A stretch of 64,000 nt of DNA, from the NCBI RefSeq assembly GCF_028330985.1, contig NZ_JAQMUE010000077.1, positions 20,945 to 84,944 of the forward strand. Direction: 5' to 3'. Below the pieces are notes generated by a model. It worked only from the letters and a program-made list of their open reading frames with translations, ran no database searches and had not been told where the DNA came from. The stretch is from Roseofilum reptotaenium CS-1145 (lineage in GTDB: Bacteria; Cyanobacteriota; Cyanobacteriia; Cyanobacteriales; Desertifilaceae). Below, piece after piece: positions 15,478 to 25,866 of this stretch (position 1 is its first letter; each line of letters starts with the position of its first letter). The position numbers were made by a program, and so were the translations under genes.

Positions 15478-15481
15478 CCTA

Positions 15482-16183
15482 TCACTTTTCAATTTTTCCT
15501 TGCTCCAACCAAGCTTCATATAAATCTGGTCGTCGCTGCTTCGTCCTCTCCACCTGCTGCTCGTAGCGCCATTGGGCAATTTTGCCATGATCCCCCGACA
15601 GCAAAACATCCGGAACCCTCTGGCCCCGAAACTCAGCCGGTCGCGTATAGTGAGGATAATCCAACAAACCCTCCTCAAAACTCTCCGCCTTCAAAGACTC
15701 CTCCTTTCCCACCGTCCCTGGTAACAGCCGAATTACCCCATTAACGATCGCCAAGGCCGGAATCTCACCCCCCGTTAGCACAAAATCCCCCAAAGACACC
15801 TCACGAGTCACCAAACTTAACACCCGCTCATCTACCCCCTCATAATGGCCGCAAATAATCGCCAACTGGTCATACTCCCTCGCCCAAGTTTTAAACAATC
15901 CCTGTTCTAGAGGCTCTCCCTGGGGAGTCATCAACAGCACCTCACGATGATTCCCCAGCGGTAAAGATTCCACCGCTGCAAAAATAGGTTCCGGCTTAAT
16001 CACCATGCCCACACCCCCCCCATAAGGTTCATCATCTACCTTATGGTGCTTATCAGTGGTAAAATCGCGGGGGTTGGTCAAATAAACCTGAGCAATGTTT
16101 TTGGCAAGAGCCTTGCCCAACAATCCTGAACTCAGGGGGGACGAGAAAAAATCAGGAAACAGTGTAATGAGATCGAATCGCAA
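15482..16183 (-). CDS. trmD: tRNA (guanine37-N1)-methyltransferase
   Basis: 233 residues, normal for TrmD. It methylates G37 next to the anticodon in tRNAs with G36, using SAM, and prevents +1 frameshifting. Family blocks: MRFDLITLFPDFF, DDEPYGGGVGMV, LLMTPQGEPL, the knot motif ICGHYEGVDERV, SLGDFVLTGGE, and RRPDLYEAWL at the end. A 104 bp piece of this gene is duplicated at 11891-11994. The Uma2 remnant touches its 3' end. It lies alone on the minus strand, divergent from cphB. Confidence 0.96.
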   Translation of the reverse strand: MRFDLITLFPDFFSSPLSSGLLGKALAKNIAQVYLTNPRDFTTDKHHKVDDEPYGGGVGMVIKPEPIFAAVESLPLGNHREVLLMTPQGEPLEQGLFKTWAREYDQLAIICGHYEGVDERVLSLVTREVSLGDFVLTGGEIPALAIVNGVIRLLPGTVGKEESLKAESFEEGLLDYPHYTRPAEFRGQRVPDVLLSGDHGKIAQWRYEQQVERTKQRRPDLYEAWLEQGKIEK

Positions 16184-16421
16184 GAGTGACTCCTATTCAA
16201 CTGAACTAGCATCACAGAGAGCGGATTTCCCTGTGATTAGATTATGTATTGGCCATTAAGCTATAGCATAGAAGATACCCGAAATCCCAGAGGTTGAAGG
16301 TCTTCAGGGTTGAATTGCTCAACCCCTTACTAGTCCCTTGTTGACCGCTTCAGAAGAGAATCCTTTTTTAAAACTTCTCTTCTAACCCCCATAAGTCACC
16401 ATGATGTGTAAAGTCAGTTCC

Positions 16422-17285
16422 ATGTTAAAGTTTCAATCCCAACCCCAATCGCCACACACGCCTCGATCGACCAAAACCTCAATTATGATCATTGGCGGTG
16501 CAGAAGACAAAATTCATGGTCGAGAAATTCTGCAAACCTTTTTTAAACGCTCTGGGGGGAAAGAGGCTAAACTCGGGATAATCCCTTCAGCCTCTCGCGA
16601 ACCCTTATTGGTGGGCGATCGCTACCGCACCATTTTTACAGATATGGGTGCTAAAGATATCATGGTCTTTGACATTCGAGACCGGGAAAGTGCCAGCGCC
16701 TCCCAATGGCAAACGTTCCTCGAAGAGTGTACCGGAGTCTTCATGACTGGAGGGGATCAACTGCGGTTATGTGGACTTCTGGCCGATACTCCAGTGATGG
16801 AAACCGTGCGTAAAAAGGCCCAAGCCGGTCAAATTACCCTGGCTGGAACGAGCGCTGGGGCCGCTGTTATGGGAGAATATATGATTGCTGGTGGCGGCAG
16901 TGGTGAATCCCCCAATCGTTCCCTGGTTGATGTAACGACGGGATTGGCGATCGTGCCCGAACTGCTTGTCGATCAGCATTTCCATAACCGTAATCGTATG
17001 GCTCGACTAATCAGTGCCATATCTGCTTACTCAGACCGTATCGGCATCGGTATAGACGAAGATACCTGCGCGATCGTTGAAGGGGATGGACTCTTATCTG
17101 TCATTGGCAAAGGCACCGTCACCATCGTCGATCCTGGAAATCTCCTCTTCAACAATGAACACATCGTTGGTGCAACCGATCCCCTAAGTATCTGCAACCT
17201 CAAGGTTCATATCCTTTGCCATGGAGGACACTACAATATGCACTCAAGAGAAATCATTATCGATCCCGGCCAAACCGGAAACTGA
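16422..17285 (+). CDS. cphB: Cyanophycinase
   Basis: 287 residues from the ATG at 16422. An ATG at 16401 adds seven residues; neither start has a clear ribosome site, and 16422 fits the usual family start better. It is a peptidase S51 exopeptidase that releases beta-Asp-Arg dipeptides from cyanophycin granules. Features: IMIIGGAEDKIHGREILQTFF, IIPSASREP, MTGGDQLRLCGLL, the nucleophile Ser in AGTSAGAAVMGE, the acid/base His in VDQHFHNRNRM, and the Glu in GIDEDTCAI. It is followed after 184 bp by cphA, the usual cyanobacterial order. Confidence 0.95.
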   Translation: MLKFQSQPQSPHTPRSTKTSIMIIGGAEDKIHGREILQTFFKRSGGKEAKLGIIPSASREPLLVGDRYRTIFTDMGAKDIMVFDIRDRESASASQWQTFLEECTGVFMTGGDQLRLCGLLADTPVMETVRKKAQAGQITLAGTSAGAAVMGEYMIAGGGSGESPNRSLVDVTTGLAIVPELLVDQHFHNRNRMARLISAISAYSDRIGIGIDEDTCAIVEGDGLLSVIGKGTVTIVDPGNLLFNNEHIVGATDPLSICNLKVHILCHGGHYNMHSREIIIDPGQTGN

Positions 17286-17469
17286 CCAATGTCAAGTTAA
17301 ATCCCAAGAACTGTCCAATGTGAACAGTTTCTCATCCACTTTACCCTTCATGCTTACCAGAGGGTGGAATCAGGATGTCAAAATCGTTAACTAACAACCT
17401 GTATCAACCTATCTGCCATAGCAGCTTGCCTTCCTTAGCATCCCTAGCATTGCGCGATCCATCTGCCCC

Positions 17470-20094
17470 ATGAAAATCCTCAGAACCCTAACCTTACGTG
17501 GCCCAAATTACTGGAGTATTCGCCGAACCAAATTGGTCATCCTACGCCTAGACTTAGAAGATCTAGCCGAAAGACCCTCGAATACAATTCCCGGTTTCTA
17601 TGAAGGTCTCACCCAAGCTTTACCCAGTTTAGTTGAACACTATTGTGCCCCAGGATATCGGGGAGGATTCCTACAAAGAGTTCAAGAAGGCACATACATG
17701 GGCCATATTGTTGAGCATGTTGCCCTAGAACTGCAAACCCTGGCCGGAATGAGCGTTGGCTTTGGTCGAACTCGTGAAACTGCTGATTCAGGTGTGTATC
17801 AAGTCGTCTTTGCATACTTAGATGAAAAAGCGGGTCGATATGCAGGAAGAGCGGCTGTCCGACTGTGCCAAAGCATTGTCGAGACGGGCAGTTATCCCCT
17901 CTCGGAATTAGAACAAGATTTACAAGACTTACGAGAACTTTGGGCAGATGCAGCTCTGGGTCCCTCTACTGATGTTTTAGTCAAAGAAGCCACAGCCCGT
18001 GATATCCCTTGGATGCAACTGAGTGCCCGATTCATGATCCAATTGGGCTATGGGGTATACCAAAAGCGAATTCAAGCCACCCTCAGTAATAGAACTGGCA
18101 TCCTGGGTGTAGAACTGGCCTGTGACAAAGAAGGAACTAAAAAAATTCTCCGGGATTCCGGCATTCCTGTTCCTAGAGGGACTGTAATTGAATACCTTGA
18201 TGAACTCGAAGATGCTATTGATGAAGTCGGTGGCTATCCCCTCGTTATTAAACCCCTCGATGGTAATCATGGTCGCGGAATTACCATCAATGTCAAATCG
18301 TTTGAGGAAGCAGAATTAGCCTACGATGATGCCAGTGCTGCATCTAAAACCCGTCGGGTCATTGTAGAACGCTATTATGAAGGCAATGATCATCGAGTTC
18401 TTGTGATCAATGGTAAAGTGATCGCGGTTGCTGAACGAGTGCCAGCCCATGTGGTTGGGGATGGAAAATCTACCATTGCTGAGTTAATTGAAGAAACGAA
18501 CCGTGACCCTAGGCGAGGACAAGGGCACGACAATGTTCTGACTCGAATTGAAATAGACCGAAATAGTATGAACTTGCTAGATCGGCAAGGCTATACCCTC
18601 GATAGTGTACCCAAAAAAGATGAAAGGTGTATGCTTCGGGCAACGGCTAACCTGAGTACGGGGGGGATTGCTATTGACCGCACCGATGAAATGCATCCCG
18701 AAAATATTTGGTTAGCTGAACGGGTGGTGAAAACTATTGGCTTGGATATTGCCGGAATTGATATCGTGACTTCTGATATTAGCCGCCCTTTGCGAGAAAC
18801 GGATGGTGTGATTGTAGAAGTTAATGCAGCTCCTGGCTTTAGGATGCACGCAGCTCCAAGTTATGGGCTTCCCCGGAATATTGCTGCACCGGTGATGGAT
18901 ATGCTGTTTCCTCCGGGCACGCCATCGCGCGTGCCTATTTTTGCGCTAACGGGGACTAATGGCAAAACAACAACCACTCGCCTTACAGCCCATATCATGA
19001 AACAAACGGGCAAAGTGGTCGGATATACGACTACAGATGGCACGTACATTGGAGATTATTTAGCAGAACCAGGGGATAATACGGGGCCGCAAAGTGCCGA
19101 ACTAATTCTAAAAGACCCGACGGTAGAAATTGCGGTGCTAGAAACAGCTCGTGGTGGTATTTTGCGTAGTGGACTGGCCTTTGAGCGCTCGGATGTGGGC
19201 GTAGTCTTAAATGTGGCGGCTGACCATTTAGGACTGGGAGATATTAACACCATTGAACAAATGGCTCAAGTGAAAGCAGTGGTAGCTGAAACAGTTAAAC
19301 CCGACGGCTACGCTGTTCTCAATGCCGACGATCCCCGGGTTTGTGCCATGGTAGAACGCTTAAAATGCAATATTGCCTATTTTTCCATGGAATCGGATAA
19401 CCAGGTAGTTAAACGGCATACGGCTCAAGGGGGTATGGCGGCAATTTATGACAAGGGTGACTTACTGATCCTCAAAGGGGAATGGAAAATGAGGATTAGT
19501 AAAGCGGTAGATATTCCGATGACGATGAAGGGGATGGCTCCATTCATGATTGCGAATGCTTTAGCAGCAAGTTTAGCAGCATTTGTCCACGGAGTGAGTC
19601 TTGAGGATATTCGAGCAGCGTTAGAGACGTTTGAGGCTTCATCAAGCCAAACCCCAGGACGGATGAATTTATTCGAGCTTGGTGATTATAGTGCTTTGAT
19701 CGATTATGCCCATAATCCCCACAGTTATAAAGCGTTAGGGCAATTTGTGAAAAACTGGCCGGGAGAGCGCATAGGCGTGGTTGGCGGCCCTGGAGACCGC
19801 AGGGATGAGGATTTTATTACCCTTGGGGAGCTGTCGGTGGATATTTTTGACCGCATTATTGTCAAAGAGGATGATGATACTCGCGGCCGGCCTCGCGGAG
19901 ATGCGGCTGAGTTAATTACTAAGGGGATTGAAAAGTGCGATCGCCAGTGTCAGTATGAGGTGATTCTCAATGAAACTGATGCCATTAATACAGCTTTAGA
20001 CTCGGCTCCCAAGGAGAGCTTAGTTGTCATTTTGCCCGAAACGGTTTCACGGGCAATTCGCTTAATTGAGAGCCGCCTTCCGTCTAGAAATTAG
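17470..20094 (+). CDS. cphA: Cyanophycin synthetase
   Basis: 874 residues, full length. It polymerises Asp and Arg into cyanophycin, a cytoplasmic nitrogen reserve, using ATP. The N-terminal domain (to about 160) has GHIVEHVALELQTLAGM. The ATP-grasp domain (about 165-490) has YPLVIKPLDGNHGRGITINV and VIVEVNAAPGFRMHAAPS. The Mur-ligase-like domain (about 490-874) has the P-loop LTGTNGKTTTTRL, ETARGGILRSGLAFE and LIDYAHNPHSYKALG. It follows cphB. Its last four bases overlap the last four bases of convergent tatA. Confidence 0.97.
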   Translation: MKILRTLTLRGPNYWSIRRTKLVILRLDLEDLAERPSNTIPGFYEGLTQALPSLVEHYCAPGYRGGFLQRVQEGTYMGHIVEHVALELQTLAGMSVGFGRTRETADSGVYQVVFAYLDEKAGRYAGRAAVRLCQSIVETGSYPLSELEQDLQDLRELWADAALGPSTDVLVKEATARDIPWMQLSARFMIQLGYGVYQKRIQATLSNRTGILGVELACDKEGTKKILRDSGIPVPRGTVIEYLDELEDAIDEVGGYPLVIKPLDGNHGRGITINVKSFEEAELAYDDASAASKTRRVIVERYYEGNDHRVLVINGKVIAVAERVPAHVVGDGKSTIAELIEETNRDPRRGQGHDNVLTRIEIDRNSMNLLDRQGYTLDSVPKKDERCMLRATANLSTGGIAIDRTDEMHPENIWLAERVVKTIGLDIAGIDIVTSDISRPLRETDGVIVEVNAAPGFRMHAAPSYGLPRNIAAPVMDMLFPPGTPSRVPIFALTGTNGKTTTTRLTAHIMKQTGKVVGYTTTDGTYIGDYLAEPGDNTGPQSAELILKDPTVEIAVLETARGGILRSGLAFERSDVGVVLNVAADHLGLGDINTIEQMAQVKAVVAETVKPDGYAVLNADDPRVCAMVERLKCNIAYFSMESDNQVVKRHTAQGGMAAIYDKGDLLILKGEWKMRISKAVDIPMTMKGMAPFMIANALAASLAAFVHGVSLEDIRAALETFEASSSQTPGRMNLFELGDYSALIDYAHNPHSYKALGQFVKNWPGERIGVVGGPGDRRDEDFITLGELSVDIFDRIIVKEDDDTRGRPRGDAAELITKGIEKCDRQCQYEVILNETDAINTALDSAPKESLVVILPETVSRAIRLIESRLPSRN

Positions 20095-20288
20095 GATTTG
20101 GGTGAGTCCGAAGGGTTTGCTTCTGAAGTGAAGTCAACCTCTGATTCTGACTCACTGTTCATTTCTGCTTTAAATCCACGAATGGTTTTGCCCATAGCTC
20201 TACCCATTTCGGGGATTTTTTTAGGCCCAAAAATGAGCAGAGCAACCACAGCAATAATGCCAATTTCTGGTAATCCGAGACCAAACAT
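20091..20288 (-). CDS. tatA: Sec-independent protein translocase subunit TatA/E
   Basis: 65 residues: one N-terminal membrane helix (LPEIGIIAVVALLIFGPKKIP), then the amphipathic helix GRAMGKTIRGFKAEM and an acidic, Ser-rich tail. This is the TatA/E layout; TatA forms the pore that exports folded twin-arginine substrates across plasma and thylakoid membranes. It is convergent with cphA, sharing four bases at the stop codons. Confidence 0.93.
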   Translation of the reverse strand: MFGLGLPEIGIIAVVALLIFGPKKIPEMGRAMGKTIRGFKAEMNSESESEVDFTSEANPSDSPKS

Positions 20289-20442
20289 AGGGGTTTCCTG
20301 AGCTATAGAGTGAAGGGTTGCTGCTGCCTACCCTAGGGAGAGGGTTTTGGCGAGATCAAGCAACCTGGTATACTGATATGCTTAAAGGTTAGCATCCTTT
20401 GGAAGTCCCTTGCTGATGTCTTGAATGGGTGAAGGTCTGGTT

Positions 20443-21192
20443 ATGTCACGAGTGGTATTGAGAGAGCAACAACATCCCCTAATTCGGCAGTTAGCCGATA
20501 CTCTAGAGCAGGTTTGGAAAACTTATCTAGACCTGGAACCCTATGATTTGCCTGGAGAGTTAGGTTATGTGGAGGGACGACTAGAGGGGGAGAAGCTAAC
20601 AATTGAAAATAAATGTTATCAAACGCCTCAGTTTCGGAAGATTCATCTGGAGTTGGCAAAGCTCGGCAAGGGTTTGGATATTCTCCATTGTGTGATGTTT
20701 CCGCGACCGAATTATAATTTGCCCATGTTTGGTTGCGATCTAGTGGCGGGTAAGGGACAGATTAGTGCAGCGATCGCCGATTTGTCTCCAGTGAATCCTA
20801 ACCGCACCTTGCCAGAGTCCTATTATCGAGCGCTGCAATCTTTACCTAAACCAGAATTTGCCCAATATCGCCAACTCCCCCCTTGGGCGGATATTTTTTC
20901 CGAGTTTTGTTTGTTTATTCGCCCAGAAAATGAAGCGGAAGAAGTTCATTTTGTCGAACGGGTAGAGGCATTTATGAAAATTCATTGTGCCCAAGCCGCA
21001 GCCGCGCAACCCGTTTCCGCCGGAGAACAGAAGACAATTTTGGCCGGTCAACGCTATTACTGTACCCAACAACAACAAAATGATAAGACTCGCCGAGTCT
21101 TAGAAAAGGCATTTGGCCGCGAATGGGCAGATAATTATATGAATAAGGTGCTCTTTGATTACGTTGAAAACCCGGAAGACTGTGTGGTTTAA
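20443..21192 (+). CDS. pcyA: Phycocyanobilin:ferredoxin oxidoreductase
   Basis: 249 residues from the ATG at 20443 (GAAGG seven bases upstream). It reduces biliverdin IXalpha by four electrons from ferredoxin to phycocyanobilin, the chromophore of phycobilisomes and cyanobacterial phytochromes. The active-site stretch [26 protein letters not shown] contains the His and Asp equivalent to the known catalytic His88/Asp105 pair. The start [27 protein letters not shown] and the C-terminal [16 protein letters not shown] end (here [16 protein letters not shown]) are typical. It is convergent with a phosphatase gene, with one base between the stops. Confidence 0.96.
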   Translation: MSRVVLREQQHPLIRQLADTLEQVWKTYLDLEPYDLPGELGYVEGRLEGEKLTIENKCYQTPQFRKIHLELAKLGKGLDILHCVMFPRPNYNLPMFGCDLVAGKGQISAAIADLSPVNPNRTLPESYYRALQSLPKPEFAQYRQLPPWADIFSEFCLFIRPENEAEEVHFVERVEAFMKIHCAQAAAAQPVSAGEQKTILAGQRYYCTQQQQNDKTRRVLEKAFGREWADNYMNKVLFDYVENPEDCVV

Positions 21193-21193
21193 C

Positions 21194-21727
21194 CTACTTT
21201 AATTCAGGCGATAATGGAGACTTGAGATAAGCTTGGATTGCCTGAAGTTCAGTCTCGGTGGGCGCGCTACGGCGATGGACTTCCTTGAGGAATCGTAAGC
21301 TTTCCCAGAGTTCAAGACCTTGGTGGCGACACAGATAAGCAAGACAGACCGTAGGCGATCGCTCTATACCCGCAAAGCAATGGATATAAAGAGATTTTCC
21401 TTCCTCTAGGGTTTGGTGAACCAGCTTAACCGCTTCGGCTAAGTCTTCAGGTTTCAATGGTTCTTGATAGTGACTATCGGGCAGAGGATAGCACAGACAC
21501 TGAAATTGGCTCTTAAATTCAGGTTGGATTGCCCCTTCTGCCTCTGGACAGAGGGAGAGAATGGTTTCAATCTGTTCTTCCTGTAGACGGGCATAATGGT
21601 TTTTATGGATTGGCAGGGGGCCGATCGCCAATTTCCGAGGTAAAACCCAATGGCAACAAAATCGATCTTTACGGTTTGAAGATTGCCCTGGGGACTTTTG
21701 AGTTAATTTCTTCCAGAATGAAATCAC
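21194..21727 (-). CDS. Dual-specificity protein phosphatase family protein
   Basis: 177 residues from a GTG. The Cys-phosphatase loop is HCFAGIERSPTVC (HCxxGxxRS), near residues 115-127, with an upstream general-acid region in CYPLPDSHYQEPLKPEDLAEAV. This is the small DSP fold; substrates are unknown. The N-terminus CHWVLPRKLAIGPLP resembles the common WVLPGLLAVGxxP start of this subfamily. It is convergent with pcyA. Confidence 0.85.
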   Translation of the reverse strand: MISFWKKLTQKSPGQSSNRKDRFCCHWVLPRKLAIGPLPIHKNHYARLQEEQIETILSLCPEAEGAIQPEFKSQFQCLCYPLPDSHYQEPLKPEDLAEAVKLVHQTLEEGKSLYIHCFAGIERSPTVCLAYLCRHQGLELWESLRFLKEVHRRSAPTETELQAIQAYLKSPLSPELK

Positions 21728-21890
21728 GATAATCAGGAACGATTCAGATCATTAGTATAATCAAGGCGAGGTAAGAAACCTCCGGAATTTCAGTTGCTAA
21801 AGGTGATGTAGTAATCGTCAACCACCAGAAGGTGTTGAGTGTTAAACTATATCTCCAATAGTATAGAGTTGAATTTTAAAAAAAGCATAT

Positions 21891-23387
21891 ATGGCTAAAT
21901 TGATAATGGCAAAGGCGATCGCTCAAGAACCCAAACGATTAAGTCCCTTAAAAACAAAGCAGAGAAAAAACATATGGGTAACATGGATACGATCTTCTGG
22001 GGCGATCGCCTTGGCGGGTTGTCTGACCTGGGGTAGCTTCCCCACCCTTGTTTTAGCTCAAAGTCCAGTTGCCCCCGTCCCCACTTCCTTACCCGTAGAT
22101 GAAGGCTATACCCTCGGAGCAGGCGATCGGCTAAAAGTTGATATCTTTAACGTTCCTGAATATAGCGGCGAATTTTTGATTTTATCCGATGGCTCCCTCA
22201 ATTTACCCGTTGTAGGTGCAGTGCAAGTTCAGGGGCTAACCTTTCCTCAAGCATCGGATAAAATAGCGACCGTTATGTCTCGCTATCTGCGGAACCCCAT
22301 TGTTACCCTCAGCTTAATCAGTGTACGTCCTGTGAAAGTGGGCATAGCTGGAGAAGTCTATAGTCCTGGCGTATACTCCATGTCCTTAAATGGGAATGAA
22401 GAAGTTGCTTTACCAACCGTCACTCGTGTAATTGATTTAGCTGGAGGAATTACCCAAGCAGCGGATATCCGAAGGATTCAAATCCGTCGCTCTCGTTCCA
22501 GTCAACAAGACAGCGATCAGATCATTACGGTAGATTTATGGAGATTATTACAAACTGCCGATCTAAGTCAAGACCTCTTATTAAGAGATGGCGATAGTCT
22601 CTTTATTCCGACTGCCACAGATGTAGATTTACAAGAAAGTAGTATTTTAGCGAATGCCAGCTTTGCTGGTGCAGACTCAGGCCCTTTAAAAATTGCAGTC
22701 GTCGGTGAAGTAAATCGACCGGGCCCCTATACCATCAACAATAACTCAGAAGAAAATGATGTTACCGTGACTGCTGCCATTCAATCAGCCGGGGGCATCA
22801 CAGAACAAGCTGATATTCGCAATATTCAAGTGCGGCGGTTAACCAAATCGGGAAAAGAGCAAATTGTTGATGTTGATTTGTGGAAACTCCTTCAAGAAGG
22901 CGATTTACGCCAGGATATGCCTCTCCAAGAAGGGGATACCATTGTTATTGGCACGGCCACTGAACTGAGTCCAGATGAAGCCACAGAACTAGCTTCAACC
23001 AGCTTTTCCCCAGCAGTGATTAACGTTAATATTGTGGGAGAAGTTATCAGACCGGGTAGAGTAGAAGTACTCCCGAATACCCCCTTAGCCCAGGCTTTAT
23101 TAGCGGCAGGAGGATTTAATAACAATGCCAGAGAACGTTCAGTGGAATTGATCCGCCTGAATCCCAATGGGACGGTCACCAAGCGAGAAGTCTCCATTGA
23201 CTTTAGCCGAGCGCTAGACGAAGGGAATAATCCAGCCTTGCGTAATAACGATACAATCGTTGTATCCCCATCCCGTGTAGCTGAATTGGGCAATGCTGTA
23301 AGTCCAGTCTTTAATGTCTTAGGAACCGTAGGCGGAATCTTTACGATTCCCAGAACGGTGTATCGTTTATTTGATGATTTGTTTTAA
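21891..23387 (+). CDS. Polysaccharide export protein, Wza-like with SLBB domains
   Basis: 498 residues. A signal-like hydrophobic stretch (SGAIALAGCLTWGSFPTLVLAQ) spans about residues 38-59. Then comes the Wza export domain (YTLGAGDRLKVDIFNVPEYSGEFLILSDGSLNLPVVGAVQVQG...) and three SLBB units starting VGIAGEVYSPGVY, IAVVGEVNRPGPY and VNIVGEVIRPGRV. It should form the outer-membrane or periplasmic exit for exopolysaccharide. The Wzc-like kinase gene follows after 70 bp, and glycosyltransferase genes lie on the other strand just beyond. Confidence 0.92.
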   Translation: MAKLIMAKAIAQEPKRLSPLKTKQRKNIWVTWIRSSGAIALAGCLTWGSFPTLVLAQSPVAPVPTSLPVDEGYTLGAGDRLKVDIFNVPEYSGEFLILSDGSLNLPVVGAVQVQGLTFPQASDKIATVMSRYLRNPIVTLSLISVRPVKVGIAGEVYSPGVYSMSLNGNEEVALPTVTRVIDLAGGITQAADIRRIQIRRSRSSQQDSDQIITVDLWRLLQTADLSQDLLLRDGDSLFIPTATDVDLQESSILANASFAGADSGPLKIAVVGEVNRPGPYTINNNSEENDVTVTAAIQSAGGITEQADIRNIQVRRLTKSGKEQIVDVDLWKLLQEGDLRQDMPLQEGDTIVIGTATELSPDEATELASTSFSPAVINVNIVGEVIRPGRVEVLPNTPLAQALLAAGGFNNNARERSVELIRLNPNGTVTKREVSIDFSRALDEGNNPALRNNDTIVVSPSRVAELGNAVSPVFNVLGTVGGIFTIPRTVYRLFDDLF

Positions 23388-23457
23388 TTGATAAAATCAT
23401 GCTCCTCAGCCATCAGTTTTACTGTTACACTGCTGTCAATTGAGAGGTTTTGAATCC

Positions 23458-25785
23458 ATGCAAGCTGGTACTCCCCCTAAATCTAATCAAAACGGCAATG
23501 GCCACAATGGCAATGGCCATAATGGCAATGGTCACAACGGATATAAGCCCTATCCAGTTGCCATTCCTGCTCTTCCCCAGGCATCGGAGACGGAGGAATT
23601 TGATCCGAAACAGTTGTTGGTCATTGCTCGTAGACGTTGGCTGGCGCTGGCTGGAGTGGCGATCGCCGTCACCGGAGCTATTTGGGGCTGGACGCTCACC
23701 CGTACCCCGGTTTATCAATCGAATTTTCGCATGTTGGTTGAGCCAATTTCAGAAGATGATAACTCTAAGGAATTGTTACGATTAGGGTTGGGGCCGAGCT
23801 TTGATTATGCAACTCAAATTGAAGTGTTGCGATCTCCAACTCTTCTCGAACCCCTGGTGCGAGATATGCAACAAACCTATCCTGATATGACCTATGGGGA
23901 ATTGGTCAGTAATTTGACGATTCAACAGGCGATCGGTGACCAAGAGCGATACACCAAGATCTTAAATATTTCCTTCCAAAGCTCTGATCCCCAAAAGACA
24001 AAAAACGTTTTAGATACTTTACTCCAAGGATATTCCCTGTATGGTATCCAACTGCGCCAATTGAGTATCCAACGAGTCGTGCAATTTGTAGAAGAACAAC
24101 TGCCAGTCATCCGAGAGCAAGTTAACTCATACCAAGCAGAATTAGAAGCCTTCCGAGAACAACATAGCGTTATTGACCCAGAATTTAGAGGGAATGACAT
24201 CTCTCGCTTACTCACCGATATTAACAAGCAGCAAAAAGACTCACAAGCCCAACTAGCAGAACTCCAATCTCTCTATGTCGTCTTACAAAGACAATTAGGG
24301 GCTTCTCCAGAACAAGCCTTAGCAGGAGCTGCTCTCAGTCAATCCTCTCGATACCAACAACTGCTCAATCAACTACTAGAAATAGAAACCGAAATTGCCG
24401 AAGAATCTGTTCGTTTTCAACCGGATAGTCCCAATATTAAAGCCCTCTTAGAGCAACGACAAAATCTGTTACCCCTAATTGATCGAGAAGCTCAACGGGT
24501 CGTGGGCGATCAACCGATCCCCAGCAATGGCGGGCAATTGACTCCTATTTCCGTCGGCTTGAGTACACAATTGGTAGACACAACCAATCAAATTCAGGTG
24601 CTACAAGTTCGCTTGTCTGCGTTAGCACAAGTTGAAAATCGACTCAAAGAAGAATTTTCAATTATTCCCGGTTTGGCTAGAGAATATACTGATATTCAAC
24701 TGAAACTAGAAGTCGCGACCCAAAGCCTAGCCCGACTACTCGAAACTCGACAAACCCTACAATTAGAGGCAGCCCAAAAATCTGTATCTTGGGAAGTTCT
24801 TTCTGAACCCTTCCAACCGGGAGCGCCTATCTCCCCCAATGTTCCCCGCAATTTAGTCTTAGGCCTGTTCGCTGGAACCTTAATGGGATTAGGTGCGGCC
24901 TTACTGGCTGAACAACTCGATAATGCCTTCCACTCCACCAACGACCTCAAAGATTTGACTGGTTTACCCCTATTGGGGATTATTCCCTTTAAACGGGGCT
25001 TGAAACCCATTAGTGCCCCAGAAAGCATGAGAGCTAAAGTGGCCGCCGGTTCCGACCATGAACCTACTCCAGAGCAAGCGCCAAAACGTCCTCTTAATCT
25101 CAGTTTAGGCTCTAAGGGCACTTACTATAACTCGTCTCCCTTCTTAGAGTCCTTCCGTTCCTTATACACCAATATTCGCTTTCTCAGTTCGGATACTCCT
25201 ATCCGTTCCCTAGTCATTAGCTCCTGTTTACCCATGGAAGGGAAATCCACTGTATCGGTCAATTTAGCTCGGTCAGCCGCTGCCATGGGTCAACGGGTAC
25301 TACTCGTTGATGCGGACTTACGCCATCCTATTCTTCATACCCGCTTAGGGCTACCTAATTTGCGGGGCTTAAGCAATATTATTACCAGTGAAATTGACCC
25401 CCGTGACGTAATTCATGCCGTTGAAGATCATTTTTATATCCTTACATCAGGTCAAGTCCCTCCCGATCCGATCAAGCTATTGTCTTCTCGCAAAATGCAG
25501 CATCTGATCGAACAATTCCAAACGGAATATGATTTAGTTATTTATGATACTCCTCCCAGCTTTGGATTAGCGGATGGTAGTCTCCTTGCCAAGCGTTCAG
25601 ATGGTATTCTGTTAGTCGTTGCCCTAGGAAAAACAGGACGTTCTGAACTCAACCAAGTCTTAGATAACCTGAAAATGTCCTATGTATCGGTGCTTGGCAT
25701 TATCGCTAATGGTGTTAAAGGGTTTGGTTCGGGTGTAGATTACTATTATCGCAACTATATGCCCAACGAAGACCAAGTGATTTAA
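23458..25785 (+). CDS. Wzc-like polysaccharide co-polymerase and tyrosine autokinase
   Basis: 775 residues from the ATG at 23458; the TTG at 23440 is less likely. A Gly/Asn/His repeat (GNGHN x3) lies near residue 15, then two membrane helices (ALAGVAIAVTGAIWGWTL near 66-83, and LVLGLFAGTLMGLGAALL near 470) around a long coiled-coil periplasmic part. A cytoplasmic BY-kinase domain follows: Walker A SSCLPMEGKSTVSVNLA, Walker A' LLVDADLRHP, Walker B YDLVIYDTPPS. The Tyr cluster DYYYRNY is near the end. It controls chain length and export with the upstream Wza-like protein. Confidence 0.93.
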   Translation: MQAGTPPKSNQNGNGHNGNGHNGNGHNGYKPYPVAIPALPQASETEEFDPKQLLVIARRRWLALAGVAIAVTGAIWGWTLTRTPVYQSNFRMLVEPISEDDNSKELLRLGLGPSFDYATQIEVLRSPTLLEPLVRDMQQTYPDMTYGELVSNLTIQQAIGDQERYTKILNISFQSSDPQKTKNVLDTLLQGYSLYGIQLRQLSIQRVVQFVEEQLPVIREQVNSYQAELEAFREQHSVIDPEFRGNDISRLLTDINKQQKDSQAQLAELQSLYVVLQRQLGASPEQALAGAALSQSSRYQQLLNQLLEIETEIAEESVRFQPDSPNIKALLEQRQNLLPLIDREAQRVVGDQPIPSNGGQLTPISVGLSTQLVDTTNQIQVLQVRLSALAQVENRLKEEFSIIPGLAREYTDIQLKLEVATQSLARLLETRQTLQLEAAQKSVSWEVLSEPFQPGAPISPNVPRNLVLGLFAGTLMGLGAALLAEQLDNAFHSTNDLKDLTGLPLLGIIPFKRGLKPISAPESMRAKVAAGSDHEPTPEQAPKRPLNLSLGSKGTYYNSSPFLESFRSLYTNIRFLSSDTPIRSLVISSCLPMEGKSTVSVNLARSAAAMGQRVLLVDADLRHPILHTRLGLPNLRGLSNIITSEIDPRDVIHAVEDHFYILTSGQVPPDPIKLLSSRKMQHLIEQFQTEYDLVIYDTPPSFGLADGSLLAKRSDGILLVVALGKTGRSELNQVLDNLKMSYVSVLGIIANGVKGFGSGVDYYYRNYMPNEDQVI
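23491..23541 (+). repeat. 15 bp tandem repeat encoding GNGHN units
   Basis: Three 15-base units begin at 23491, 23506 and 23521 with few changes, then a partial fourth. They encode a flexible Gly/Asn/His stretch at the N-terminus of the Wzc-like protein, and copy number could vary between strains. Confidence 0.8.
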
Positions 25786-25866
25786 GATTGATTGAGATGG
25801 ATAAGACATCAACCCTCAATAAACTTGTTGGTTGATGTTTGGGAAGGTTGGACTTTAGAGAGAAAC

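Noticed and set aside
23491..23541. Short tandem repeat as CRISPR or regulatory repeat
   Set aside because: It is in frame inside the Wzc-like gene and encodes a GNGHN tract; the 15 bp units are contiguous with no spacers.
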